Both the position numbers and the translations under genes were made by a program. Source: Acetoanaerobium sp041831635 (GTDB lineage: Bacteria; Bacillota; Clostridia; Peptostreptococcales; Filifactoraceae). From it: DNA of 64,000 nt. Shown here piece after piece: positions 45,476 through 54,175 of this stretch. The stretch covers positions 1-64,000 of the forward strand of contig JBHASY010000126.1 of assembly GCA_041831635.1 (NCBI GenBank). The letters are read 5' to 3'. Each line of letters starts with the position of its first letter. Positions within the stretch are counted from its first letter, which is position 1. The notes under the pieces were generated by a model, which was not told the origin of the DNA, did not search any database, and was given only the letters and a program-made list of their open reading frames with translations.

Positions 45476-47603
45476 GATTGCACAGGAACTAAAGATTACA
45501 AGCAGGGAACTAATTGAAAAACTTGCAGAATTCGATATAAAAGTTACTAATCATATGAGTACCATTTCAGCAGAAGAGGCTGATGTAATAATAGAGCTTT
45601 TAAGTGACAATAAGGGCGATGATAAGAGTAAGAATGAGAAAGAAGGAAAAAAAGAGGAGCCTGCAGCGCCTAAAGCAAAAGAAAGAAAGGAAGTAAAAGA
45701 AGAAGCAAAAGAAAACAAAGAAACAAAAAACGCAAAAGATATTAAACAAAAGTCCAAGACGAAAGTCGAAACTAAAGAAAAGTCTGAGTTAACAAAAAAA
45801 GTAGAACCTACCAAGACAGTGGAACCAAAAAAGGAAGAACAGCCTGATGAAGATTCGGGGATTATAATAATAGGAGACACGATAGTCGTAGGAGAATTAG
45901 CGAAAAAACTTGATATACCTGCGTCAGAAGTTATTATGAAACTGATTAAACTCGGAATTATGGCAAACATCAACCAAGAGATTAAGTTTGAAACAGCTGA
46001 AAAAATAGCTTTAGACTACGATGTTTTGCTTGAAAGAGAGGCAAAAGAGGAAGAAGAAGAGGACATAATCATAGAAGAAGATGAACAAGAGGATTTAAAA
46101 CCAAGACCACCTATAGTAACTGTTATGGGTCACGTTGACCACGGCAAGACTTCGCTCTTGGACTCTATCAGAGATACCAGAGTTACAGATAAAGAGGCAG
46201 GAGGAATCACTCAGCATATAGGAGCGTCGGAAGTAACTGTAAATGGAAAGAAAGTCGTATTTTTAGATACTCCAGGTCATGAGGCGTTTACTGAAATGCG
46301 TTCAAGAGGAGCAAAGGTTACTGATATTGCTATACTTGTAGTTGCGGCAGATGACGGAATTATGCCTCAGACTGTAGAGGCTATAAACCACTCAAAAGCA
46401 GCCGGAGTCCCTATAATAGTAGCCATAAATAAAATAGACAAACCTGCTGCAAATGTAGATAGGGTAAGACAGGAACTATCAGAAAAAGGATTGCTGGTGG
46501 AAGCGTGGGGAGGAGATGTAATAGATGTACCTGTTTCGGCCAAAACAGGTGAAAATATAGACACTCTGCTGGAGATGGTGCTTTTAGTAGCTGAAATGGA
46601 GGAACTGACTGCGAATCCTGATCGTAATGCTGTAGGAACAGTTATAGAGTCTAACTTGGATAAAGGCAGAGGACCTGTAGCTACAGTTATAATTTCTAAC
46701 GGAACTCTTAAAGTAGGCGATCCGATAGTTGCGGGTTCTTCTTACGGAAAAGTTCGTGCTATGCTTAATGACAAAGGAAAGAGAATAAAAAAAGCACCTC
46801 CGTCAACTCCTGTAGAAATATTAGGATTAAATGAAGTGCCTAATGCAGGAGATCAGTTCGTAGTTTTGGCAAGTGATAAAGTAGCCAGAAGTATAGCAGA
46901 AAAGAGAAAAGAAAAAATCAGAGATGAGCAGATGAAAGCAAGCTCTAAGATTTCACTTGAAGATTTATTTGAAAGAATGCAACATGGAGAATTAAAAGAA
47001 CTTAACATAATAGTTAAAGCGGACGTGCAAGGTTCCGTAGAGGCAGTTCGCCAATCTATAGAAAAACTTAGCAATGAAGAGGTTTCAGTAAGAGTAATTC
47101 ACGGTGGAGTAGGTGCAATAACAGAATCAGATATTATGCTTGCTTCCGCATCAAATGCAATAGTAATCGGATTTAACGTAAGACCGTCCACAGGAGCTAA
47201 TTCTCTGGTAGAGCGTGAAAAAGTAGATATGAGAACCTACAGAATCATCTACGAGGCTATAGAAGATATCGAAAAGGCTATGAAAGGTATGCTGGAGCCT
47301 GAGTATTCAGAAGAGGAACTAGGTAAAGCTGAAGTTAGAATGCCGTTTAAGGTACCAAATGCCGGAATGATAGCAGGTTCCTATGTTACGAACGGAAAAA
47401 TTCTGAGAAATGCAAAAGCACGTCTTGTAAGAGATGGAATAGTAGTATATGACGGGACTATCGACTCACTTAGAAGGTTTAAAGACGATGTAAAAGAAGT
47501 AGCATCCGGGTATGAATGCGGTATAGGACTTACAAATTTCAATGATATCAAAGAAGGAGATGTCATTGAAGCGTATATAATCAAAGAAGTAGAAAGAAAA
47601 TAG
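45453..47603 (+). CDS. infB: Translation initiation factor IF-2
   Basis: 716 aa. An N-terminal IF2-N domain (about 1-50) precedes a long K/E-rich linker, a second IF2-N-like domain (about 145-195), the GTPase with VMGHVDHGKTSLLDSI near 228, DTPGHEAFT and NKIDKP, then the beta-barrel and C-terminal tRNA-binding domains. IF-2 brings fMet-tRNA to the ribosome. The linker is charged and low-complexity, as in relatives. Confidence 0.98.
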   Translation: MQKTRVYKIAQELKITSRELIEKLAEFDIKVTNHMSTISAEEADVIIELLSDNKGDDKSKNEKEGKKEEPAAPKAKERKEVKEEAKENKETKNAKDIKQKSKTKVETKEKSELTKKVEPTKTVEPKKEEQPDEDSGIIIIGDTIVVGELAKKLDIPASEVIMKLIKLGIMANINQEIKFETAEKIALDYDVLLEREAKEEEEEDIIIEEDEQEDLKPRPPIVTVMGHVDHGKTSLLDSIRDTRVTDKEAGGITQHIGASEVTVNGKKVVFLDTPGHEAFTEMRSRGAKVTDIAILVVAADDGIMPQTVEAINHSKAAGVPIIVAINKIDKPAANVDRVRQELSEKGLLVEAWGGDVIDVPVSAKTGENIDTLLEMVLLVAEMEELTANPDRNAVGTVIESNLDKGRGPVATVIISNGTLKVGDPIVAGSSYGKVRAMLNDKGKRIKKAPPSTPVEILGLNEVPNAGDQFVVLASDKVARSIAEKRKEKIRDEQMKASSKISLEDLFERMQHGELKELNIIVKADVQGSVEAVRQSIEKLSNEEVSVRVIHGGVGAITESDIMLASASNAIVIGFNVRPSTGANSLVEREKVDMRTYRIIYEAIEDIEKAMKGMLEPEYSEEELGKAEVRMPFKVPNAGMIAGSYVTNGKILRNAKARLVRDGIVVYDGTIDSLRRFKDDVKEVASGYECGIGLTNFNDIKEGDVIEAYIIKEVERK

Positions 47604-47624
47604 CTGATATGGCAGGTGATATAA

Positions 47625-47987
47625 ATGAGCTATGAAAGAACCAGAAGGATCGGAGAAGAGATAAAAAAATCTATAACTGAACTTTTAGCTGAGCAAAGAA
47701 TAAAAGATATCAGGATAATAGACAGTCACTCTCTTATATCTGTGACTTCTGTAGATGTAGTGAGAGATTTAAAATATGCTTATATCTATGTCAGTGTACT
47801 TGGAAACGATGCTGACAAAGTACTTGAGGGATTTAAAAGTGCCTCAGGCTTTATAAGAAAAGAAGTAGGAAAGGATATAAAATTAAGATATACTCCTGAG
47901 ATGATATTCAAAATAGACGACTCTATAGAAAGAGGAGTTAATATGTCAAAACTGATACATGATTTGAATATAGAAAATGGAGAATAG
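47625..47987 (+). CDS. rbfA: Ribosome-binding factor A
   Basis: 120 aa. RTRRIGEEIKKSITELL at the front, VTSVDVVRDLKYAYIYVSV and LRYTPEMIFKIDDSIERG near the end are the RbfA pattern. It is a KH-fold factor for 16S maturation. Its stop lies inside the ribosome-binding area of the next gene. Confidence 0.97.
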   Translation: MSYERTRRIGEEIKKSITELLAEQRIKDIRIIDSHSLISVTSVDVVRDLKYAYIYVSVLGNDADKVLEGFKSASGFIRKEVGKDIKLRYTPEMIFKIDDSIERGVNMSKLIHDLNIENGE

Positions 47988-47991
47988 CTTT

Positions 47992-48972
47992 ATGAATAAA
48001 ATCATAGATGTAATAAGTTCAAGTAAAACCTTTATAGTAACCAGTCATGTTGCACCTGATGGGGATAATATAGGATCCAGTCTGGCACTTACGTGGTTTT
48101 TAAGAGATATGGGAAAAGAGGCATACTATGTTCTGGATGACTCTTTTCCCCGGAATTTAGCTTTTTTGTATAAAGATGAAAAAATATTTGAGTCAAATGA
48201 AGTATCTAAGGAGATTTTAAACTCAGGATACACCTTGATTTCTTTGGACTGCGGAGATATAAACAGGCTTGCTGTAGAAAAAGATATAATCAAAGGTGCA
48301 GACAGCTTTATAAATATAGATCATCATCAGAGCAATAGCGGGTTTGGAGATTATAACTATGTAGTTAAGGACGCATCGTCTACATCTGAACTCGTCTATA
48401 ACCTGATTTCCAAGATAGACGATGACCTTATAAGTGCAAAGGTCGCTCAGGCACTTTACACAGGGGTAGTAACCGACACGGGAAGATTTCAGTACGAAAG
48501 TGCAAATAGCAGTGTTTTTTTGATGGCAGCGGCTTTACTTTCTAAAGGAATGGATAAACAGGAAGTAAACAGAAGTATATATCAGAGTATTTCTTTTGAA
48601 TATACAAAACTCACTGCCGAAGTTTTAAATACCTTAGAAAAAGAGGGGATATTCTCTCATATGATTTTGGAAACTAAGGTTATGGAGAAATACGGTGTAA
48701 ACTATGAGGATACAGAGGATTTGGTCAATCATACCATAAATCTGGACGGTGTAGAACTGGGAGTTTTATTTAAGGAAAGAAGCTCTACTCAGGTAAAAGC
48801 CTCATTCAGGTCAAAACAATTTGCAAATGTAAACGAAATAGCCTCAAATTTCGGTGGAGGAGGACATATTCGTGCAGCAGGCTGTACTATAGATAAGCCG
48901 CTAGCAGAGGCTGTACCTATGGTTCTTAACTATGTAAGGGAGTATTTAAAAAAGCATGGACGGAATCGTTAA
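47992..48972 (+). CDS. nrnA: DHH-family nanoRNase/pAp phosphatase NrnA
   Basis: 326 aa. DHH motifs: SHVAPDGDNIGSSLAL, ISLDCGDINRL, NIDHHQSN and TGVVTDTGRFQYE; the DHHA1 domain ends with FGGGGHIRAAGCTI. NrnA degrades short oligoribonucleotides and pAp. The frame opens at an ATG at 47977 within rbfA; the ATG at 47992, 7 bases after GGAGA, is better placed. It overlaps truB. Confidence 0.95.
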   Translation: MNKIIDVISSSKTFIVTSHVAPDGDNIGSSLALTWFLRDMGKEAYYVLDDSFPRNLAFLYKDEKIFESNEVSKEILNSGYTLISLDCGDINRLAVEKDIIKGADSFINIDHHQSNSGFGDYNYVVKDASSTSELVYNLISKIDDDLISAKVAQALYTGVVTDTGRFQYESANSSVFLMAAALLSKGMDKQEVNRSIYQSISFEYTKLTAEVLNTLEKEGIFSHMILETKVMEKYGVNYEDTEDLVNHTINLDGVELGVLFKERSSTQVKASFRSKQFANVNEIASNFGGGGHIRAAGCTIDKPLAEAVPMVLNYVREYLKKHGRNR

Positions 48973-49849
48973 TATACTAAAACCAAGCGGAATGACATCA
49001 CACGATGTAGTTTCATATATAAGGAAGAACTTTAATATAAAAAAAGTAGGACATACAGGAACTTTAGACCCGAATGCCGTCGGGGTACTTCCGATTTGTC
49101 TGGGAAAAGGAACTAAATTAAGTCAGTACATTACAGATAAGCAAAAAAAATATAGATGTGAAATGACATTTGGCAAAGCTACGGATACTTTGGATTCCTA
49201 CGGTGAGATAACTGAAATCAAAGAAATCGATAAAATAGAATTTGAAAAAATAAAAGATATTTTGGGTAAATTCTACGGTAAAATAGAACAAATTCCTCCG
49301 GCTTACAGTGCAATTAAGGTGGGCGGGGTAAGATTGTATGAAAAGGTCAGAAGAGGTCAGGAAATAAAAGAAATACCCTCAAGGACGGTCGTAATTTACG
49401 GCATTGATGTTATTGATTACGAATTTCCAAGACTGATGATAGACATTACCTGCTCTTCGGGAACCTATGTACGAAGTTTTGTAAGAGATATAGCCGAGGA
49501 TTTGGGAACTGTAGCTTATATGAGTTTGCTGATAAGACTTAAGTCAGGAGAATTTGATATTGGAAATTCAATTACATTAGAAGAATTGTCAGTTTCAGAG
49601 TTGGATAAAAATCTTATTTCCATATCCGATATAAATCTCAATATGGAAAATGTGATTATAAAGTCAACTGCACTAGTTTCCTATATCAACGGGTGCGAAG
49701 TTTCGTCAAAGGGACTTTTGACAGATATAGGTTCATATTATCAGCAGAAAGTCAGAGTGCTTGACGATAATAACAATTTCATCGGGATAGGATTTATTAA
49801 AAATAAAAATTCCGAAAACTTTTTAAAAAGTGATACTCTCTTTATATAG
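48956..49849 (+). CDS. truB: tRNA pseudouridine-55 synthase TruB
   Basis: 297 aa. GIVNILKPSGMTSHDVVSYI at the start, the catalytic aspartate in HTGTLDPNAVGVLPIC (near residue 38), QIPPAYSAIKVGGVRLYEKVR and SSGTYVRSFVRDI are the family motifs. It makes pseudouridine 55 in the T-loop of tRNA. It starts 17 bases inside nrnA. Confidence 0.98.
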   Translation: MDGIVNILKPSGMTSHDVVSYIRKNFNIKKVGHTGTLDPNAVGVLPICLGKGTKLSQYITDKQKKYRCEMTFGKATDTLDSYGEITEIKEIDKIEFEKIKDILGKFYGKIEQIPPAYSAIKVGGVRLYEKVRRGQEIKEIPSRTVVIYGIDVIDYEFPRLMIDITCSSGTYVRSFVRDIAEDLGTVAYMSLLIRLKSGEFDIGNSITLEELSVSELDKNLISISDINLNMENVIIKSTALVSYINGCEVSSKGLLTDIGSYYQQKVRVLDDNNNFIGIGFIKNKNSENFLKSDTLFI

Positions 49850-49867
49850 ATTATGGAGTGATTTAAT

Positions 49868-50794
49868 TTGAATATATATTCCGACTTGGACAAAATAAAT
49901 TTTGACAATCATACAGTTGTTACCATAGGAAACTTTGACGGAGTTCATATAGGTCATAGGGAACTTATAAGCAGGACTATTGCTATAAGCGAGCAAAAAA
50001 GTATTTTGCCTGTTATGTTTACCTTTTCAAATCATCCGCTTGAATTTTTGTACAAAAAACATATAGAACCTCTTACCGGTTTTGAACAAAAAATCGAAAT
50101 AATAACGGAAATGGGAATAAAAGACATGGTTTTAGTACCTTTCAATAACGATATAAAAAATATGAGTACGCAAGAGTTTGCGCAAAAAATTCTCATAGAT
50201 AAACTAAATGCAACTGATGTAGTAATGGGCTTTGACTCCAGACTGGGAAGTGGAAGACAAGGCAGTGTGGAGTATCTTTATGAAGTAGGAAAGAAATTAG
50301 GGTTTCATGTTCATATAGTACCTGCTGTTATGGTGGAAAATATGAGAGTTTCCAGTTCTTTTATAAGAGAGCTTATAAAAACCGGAGAAGTAAAAAGAGC
50401 GCAGGCTTTTTTAGGACGACAATATATGTTTGAGGGAAGGGTGACTCATGGGAAAAAACTGGGGCGTAAACTTGGCTTTCCTACTGCGAATTTACAGGTA
50501 AGTAAAGATGTACTTCTTCCAAAAATAGGAGTGTATTTTTGCAAGACTAAAATACAAGACAGAATATATGATTGTGCCGTAAGCGTAGGCTATAACCCTA
50601 CAGTACAGGAAAATAGCGAGTTAAATGAGGTTTTTGTAGAGGTACATATACTTGACTTTGATGAGGATATCTATGAAAAAACGATAAAGCTGTATTTTGT
50701 AGAGAGGTTAAGAGATGAAATTAAGTTTGATTCCATAGATAGTTTGATAAAGCAGTTGAACACGGATGTACTTAGAATAAGAAAGTTTAGTTAA
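49868..50794 (+). CDS. ribF: Bifunctional riboflavin kinase/FAD synthetase RibF
   Basis: 308 aa. The N-terminal FAD synthetase domain has TIGNFDGVHIGHRELI near residue 18 and VMGFDSRLGSGRQG. The C-terminal riboflavin kinase domain has GRKLGFPTANL near 200. It makes FMN and FAD. TTG start, 10 bases after GGAG. It is the last gene of the operon; a terminator follows at 50863. Confidence 0.97.
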   Translation: MNIYSDLDKINFDNHTVVTIGNFDGVHIGHRELISRTIAISEQKSILPVMFTFSNHPLEFLYKKHIEPLTGFEQKIEIITEMGIKDMVLVPFNNDIKNMSTQEFAQKILIDKLNATDVVMGFDSRLGSGRQGSVEYLYEVGKKLGFHVHIVPAVMVENMRVSSSFIRELIKTGEVKRAQAFLGRQYMFEGRVTHGKKLGRKLGFPTANLQVSKDVLLPKIGVYFCKTKIQDRIYDCAVSVGYNPTVQENSELNEVFVEVHILDFDEDIYEKTIKLYFVERLRDEIKFDSIDSLIKQLNTDVLRIRKFS

Positions 50795-50862
50795 AGGAAA
50801 AAACTTTAGAAATAATGGAAATTCTCATTTGAAAGTAAACCTTTTGTTTCCTAAATTGAAAC

Positions 50863-50896
50863 AATAAATTGGATTAGCTCAATTTATTATTTTAAT
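50863..50896 (+). terminator. AT-rich terminator after ribF
   Basis: AATAAATTG (50863-50871) pairs perfectly with CAATTTATT (50880-50888) over an 8-base loop, followed by ATTTTAATTT. The stem is AT-rich, so strength is uncertain, but its place 70 bases after ribF fits. Confidence 0.55.
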
Positions 50897-50943
50897 TTAG
50901 GATTATTTTTTTGTAAAAAATTCCATAAAATAAAATTTATTGT

Positions 50944-50972
50944 TTTTCAATTTACATAAAAAAGAGTATAAT
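50944..50972 (+). promoter_or_regulatory. Candidate promoter for the chemoreceptor leader
   Basis: TTTTCA (50944-50949), a 17-base spacer, then a perfect TATAAT (50967-50972). It would begin a leader of about 355 bases running to the chemoreceptor gene. No sigma-28 motif (TAAA, then GCCGATAA) was seen in the gap. Confidence 0.55.
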
Positions 50973-50995
50973 TGAGAATTGAGGGATGGAAAAAT

Positions 50996-51052
50996 ATGTT
51001 TATTGTTAAAGACATACAACATAACAATTATTATGTTGATATTCATTTATAA
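50996..51052 (+). CDS. 18-residue ORF in the chemoreceptor leader
   Basis: ATG at 50996 follows GAGGG by 10 bases and encodes MFIVKDIQHNNYYVDIHL before TAA. A perfect 8-bp inverted repeat lies within it (CAACATAA 51017-51024, TTATGTTG 51031-51038). It could be a leader peptide or chance. No family recognised. Confidence 0.3.
   Translation: MFIVKDIQHNNYYVDIHL
51017..51038 (+). repeat. 8-bp inverted repeat in the chemoreceptor leader
   Basis: CAACATAA and TTATGTTG with a 6-base CAATTA between. It could be an operator for a dimeric regulator about 45 bases after the -10, or an RNA hairpin. Confidence 0.45.
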
Positions 51053-51078
51053 AACAATTTTTACAAGGAGGGTATGCT

Positions 51079-51198
51079 ATGAATTACGCCGAAAAAATTT
51101 CAAAGAAAAGCTGGAACTCAGACAATCATAAGAAAAATTTTTTCTTTTATACAAGTTCTGTAGTTTGTAACAGCAAAAATAACTATACATATTTTTGA
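51079..51198 (+). CDS. 39-residue ORF with strong ribosome-binding site upstream of the chemoreceptor
   Basis: AAGGAGGG lies 6 bases before the ATG. The frame starts MNYAEKISKKSWNSDNHKK, then goes on with FFFYTSSVV to a TGA at 51196. It has no membrane helix and no family I recognise. The initiation site is better than that of many real genes here, so a translated small protein or the surviving start of a longer lost gene is likely. A small hairpin (ACTGCT/AGCAGT, 51237-51255) follows. Confidence 0.45.
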   Translation: MNYAEKISKKSWNSDNHKKNFFFYTSSVVCNSKNNYTYF

Positions 51199-51334
51199 CA
51201 TTTGTAAATACAAAGTTTTATCTATATTTAACTAAAACTGCTGTAAGGTAGCAGTAAATATGGTTCTTTAAATATTTGAACAATTCAACAAAATTTTATC
51301 TACTTATTTATAATTTCAAGGGGGAGGGCTATAT

Positions 51335-53458
51335 ATGAAAATCAGAAAAAACAGTAAGTTGAACAGTATAGGAGTTAAGGTAGGGATTTTAATATCAGTG
51401 ATATTGTTCATAGTCCTTGGAGTAAAAGCTGTATATGACGTTTCTACTTCGTACAGTTCAGCTATAAAAAGCAATGAGGCGACAAAACTGGAGGAAACGA
51501 GAAATCTTTCCAGCAAGCTGGAAGCAACATTTGTTTCAATATACCAGTCGGGATATGATACTAGAACTTTTGTACAAAAAATTTTGGAATCCGTGCCTCA
51601 AGAGCAAAGAGACAGGGCATATATCGAAAAAGCTATATCCGATATCGTCAATCATAATGACGATATAGACGGTATGGGTATATGTTTTGATACAAACGCA
51701 TTTGACGGCAAAGATGCAAACTTTGTTTCGGAGGATTCGAAATCCGGAAAATTCAGTTTTTATGCTTTCAAAAACAAAGATAATGTCGAAATGTTCAGGG
51801 GCGACTATACCGATCAGGACTGGTATACTGAAACTATGAGTGAAAATAAGATCCTGCTTTTGGATCCTTATCTTGACACAAACAATAATCTAACTGCCAG
51901 TTACTGCTTTCCTATCAACTACAATTCAAAACCTGTAGGAGTGATAATAGTTGATACATTAGTAACAGATATACAGGCCTATTTGGCTGAAAAATACAGT
52001 TCTCCTGAGGACTTCAAATGTTTGATGACAAATACGGGAACTATAGTTGCAAACTCATATGATGAAACAAAAATTTTGCAAAATTTTATCGAATTAAACC
52101 CTAATTCAAAGCAATATTTTGATGCTGCGCAAAACGGAGAAGAAAGTGTTCTTGACGAAAAATCGGTTACCACAGGAAAGCATTCAAAGATAATATACAT
52201 ACCTGTGACAACTCCCGGAACAAAAGAAAACTGGCTTTTTATATCAGCAACTTCTTTCGACTATTTTACTAAAGACGCTAAAACTTCAGCTATAGTAAGT
52301 GCTGTAATAAGCGTTATTTCCATATTGCTTGTAGGAGGAGTGATAGTTGCTATATTATTAAAAACTGTGGTAGCACCTTTGGCACTGATAGAGTCTGCTG
52401 TAGTGAAATTTTCAAATTACAATCTCGACTTATCCGACGAATCTGAAAAAGCGATTAAATATATGAATCGCAACGACGAAGTAGGTTCGGCGATAAGAGC
52501 TATGGGAGTTTTAAACGAAAATCTTACAAATATCATTGCGAACATATCCGCACACTCACAAAACACAGCTGCAACAGCACAGCAACTTACAGCAACGGCA
52601 CAGTCCACATCAGAGACTGCATATGAAGTTGCTCAGGCTGTAACAAACATAGCCGAAGGAGCCACCAATCAGGCGGAAGACACTCAAAGTGCTGCAATCT
52701 CAGTTGAAAAATCAAATAATCTGCTTGGCGAAATGCTTGAAATGTTAGAAAAACTCACAGAATCTACAAATATAATAAATGCCCGCAAGAACGAGGGAAG
52801 CAAGATATTAAATGAACTTATGGATATTACCGACGAAACCGGAAAAATTTCAGAAAAGGTATATGAAGTGATAAATGACACCAATAAATCGACAGAGGCT
52901 ATATCCGTCGCATCGGAAATGATACAGTCTATATCAGATCAGACAAACCTGCTTGCATTAAATGCAGCTATAGAAGCTGCAAGAGCCGGAGAAGCGGGTA
53001 GAGGATTTGCAGTTGTTTCTGAGGAAATCAGAAAACTTGCTGAGGATTCCGCAAAATTTACAAATGAAATAAAACTGGTAATAGACGAACTAAAAGGCAA
53101 ATCCGAGTCGGCAGTCCAAATGATGAGAACCTCAAGTGAAATGATAAAGAAACAAAATGAAAAGGTAAGAGAAACAGGAGATAAATTTACAGAGATATCT
53201 GCAGCTGTAGAAAACAGTGAAGAACTTGTAACTCAAATAGATAAAAAAGCAAGTATAATATCCGAAGAAAACATAAAAATCGTAGGCGTAGTGGAAAACT
53301 TGTCAGCTATAGCCGAAGAAAATGCAGCGACCACGGAAGAGGCCTCTGCGTCTGTAGATACACAGACTCAATCTATAAGAGATATATCAAATGCAAGTGA
53401 AAACCTGGCACAGATAGCTACAGAGCTTCAGTCAGAAATGTCAAAATTCAATATATAA
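51335..53458 (+). CDS. Methyl-accepting chemotaxis protein with dCache-type sensor
   Basis: 707 aa. TM1 at about 12-32, an extracellular dCache-like domain (about 35-295, with DDIDGMGICFD and WYTETMSENKILLLDPYLD), TM2 (about 318-342), HAMP, and the signalling tip with SDQTNLLALNAAIEAARAGE near residue 532. No C-terminal CheR-docking pentapeptide is present. Cache receptors often sense amino acids or organic acids; the ligand is unknown. It sits alone between ribF and rpsO, far from the che genes, with a 540-base gap before it. Confidence 0.93.
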   Translation: MKIRKNSKLNSIGVKVGILISVILFIVLGVKAVYDVSTSYSSAIKSNEATKLEETRNLSSKLEATFVSIYQSGYDTRTFVQKILESVPQEQRDRAYIEKAISDIVNHNDDIDGMGICFDTNAFDGKDANFVSEDSKSGKFSFYAFKNKDNVEMFRGDYTDQDWYTETMSENKILLLDPYLDTNNNLTASYCFPINYNSKPVGVIIVDTLVTDIQAYLAEKYSSPEDFKCLMTNTGTIVANSYDETKILQNFIELNPNSKQYFDAAQNGEESVLDEKSVTTGKHSKIIYIPVTTPGTKENWLFISATSFDYFTKDAKTSAIVSAVISVISILLVGGVIVAILLKTVVAPLALIESAVVKFSNYNLDLSDESEKAIKYMNRNDEVGSAIRAMGVLNENLTNIIANISAHSQNTAATAQQLTATAQSTSETAYEVAQAVTNIAEGATNQAEDTQSAAISVEKSNNLLGEMLEMLEKLTESTNIINARKNEGSKILNELMDITDETGKISEKVYEVINDTNKSTEAISVASEMIQSISDQTNLLALNAAIEAARAGEAGRGFAVVSEEIRKLAEDSAKFTNEIKLVIDELKGKSESAVQMMRTSSEMIKKQNEKVRETGDKFTEISAAVENSEELVTQIDKKASIISEENIKIVGVVENLSAIAEENAATTEEASASVDTQTQSIRDISNASENLAQIATELQSEMSKFNI

Positions 53459-53544
53459 TGACAGATTAAAATAATGTGTATCTCATATTCTGAACTAAGA
53501 AAATAAAACTATATGTTCTTATGTGCTTAGAAAAAAATTATATA

Positions 53545-53573
53545 TTTACTTGATTTGAACTATGTGTTACAAT
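53545..53573 (+). promoter_or_regulatory. Candidate sigma-A promoter for rpsO
   Basis: TTTACT (53545-53550), a 17-base spacer, and TACAAT (53568-53573). Transcription would start near 53580, giving an 80-base structured leader. Confidence 0.6.
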
Positions 53574-53579
53574 ATCAAT

Positions 53580-53650
53580 TGGTTGATGAACCTATGCTGG
53601 GTAACAGGGTGCCGTCCTCTACGTGGCATTAGGCGTTTATATTATTGGAG
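53580..53650 (+). promoter_or_regulatory. rpsO leader, probable S15-binding structure
   Basis: Two hairpins can form: ACCTA/TGGGT (53590-53602) with a 3-base loop, and TGCCGT/GTGGCA (53610-53628) whose inner pairs are adjacent G-U pairs. S15 is known to bind its own leader in several bacteria through G-U/G-C features; that it does so here is inference. The ribosome-binding site GGAGGTG follows. Confidence 0.5.
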
Positions 53651-53659
53651 GTGTATTAA

Positions 53660-53923
53660 ATGTTAAAAGAAAGAAAGATTGAAATTATCGAAAAATTTGC
53701 AACACACGAGGGAGATACAGGTTCTCCGGAGGTTCAGGTAGCTCTTCTTACAGAAAGAATCAATGAGTTAAACGGTCATCTTCAAACTCATAAGAAAGAC
53801 CATCATTCAAGAAGAGGACTACTTAAAATGGTAGGACAAAGAAGATCGCTTCTTAGATATCTCAAATCAAAAGATTTAGACAGATATAACACACTTATTC
53901 AAAGCCTTGGACTAAGAAAGTAA
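53660..53923 (+). CDS. rpsO: 30S ribosomal protein S15
   Basis: 87 aa, normal length. FATHEGDTGSPEVQVALLTE and HKKDHHSRRGLLKMVGQRR are the family signatures. S15 is a primary 16S binder that shapes the central domain of the small subunit. It is followed by a strong terminator, so pnp has its own transcript or depends on read-through. Confidence 0.98.
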   Translation: MLKERKIEIIEKFATHEGDTGSPEVQVALLTERINELNGHLQTHKKDHHSRRGLLKMVGQRRSLLRYLKSKDLDRYNTLIQSLGLRK

Positions 53924-53929
53924 TAATCA

Positions 53930-53957
53930 AAAGAGCGGGAGTATCCTGCTCTTTTTC
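53930..53957 (+). terminator. Rho-independent terminator after rpsO
   Basis: AAAGAGCGGGA (53930-53940) pairs with TCCTGCTCTTT (53944-53954) over a GTA loop with one G-U pair, followed by TT. The next 220 bases to pnp are AT-rich; a TATAAT at 54111 lacks a good -35. Confidence 0.88.
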
Positions 53958-54175
53958 TGTAAATAGCTTTGGGGGAAATATAGAATATAATTAAAATATA
54001 ACTATAAAATACAAAAATCAATGGAAGAATGTGCTTAGATTTGAAAAATATGGATTGTTACTTATCGGTTTGTATATTTTTCTACAGTGATATTGCGTTT
54101 TTAAAAAATTTATAATACTTATGTGTATTTGTTTTTCAGTTAAAATTATATGAAATTTAAAGTGGGAGGTAAAAT

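Noticed and set aside
51087..51094. GCCGAAAA resembling a sigma-28 -10 before the chemoreceptor
   Set aside because: No TAAA 14-16 bases upstream, and it lies inside the 39-residue ORF.
50795..51334. c-di-GMP (GEMM) or other known riboswitch before the chemoreceptor
   Set aside because: The conserved GEMM core was not found, and the hairpins present are small.
54111..54116. TATAAT upstream of pnp as a promoter
   Set aside because: No convincing -35 at suitable distance in this AT-rich gap.
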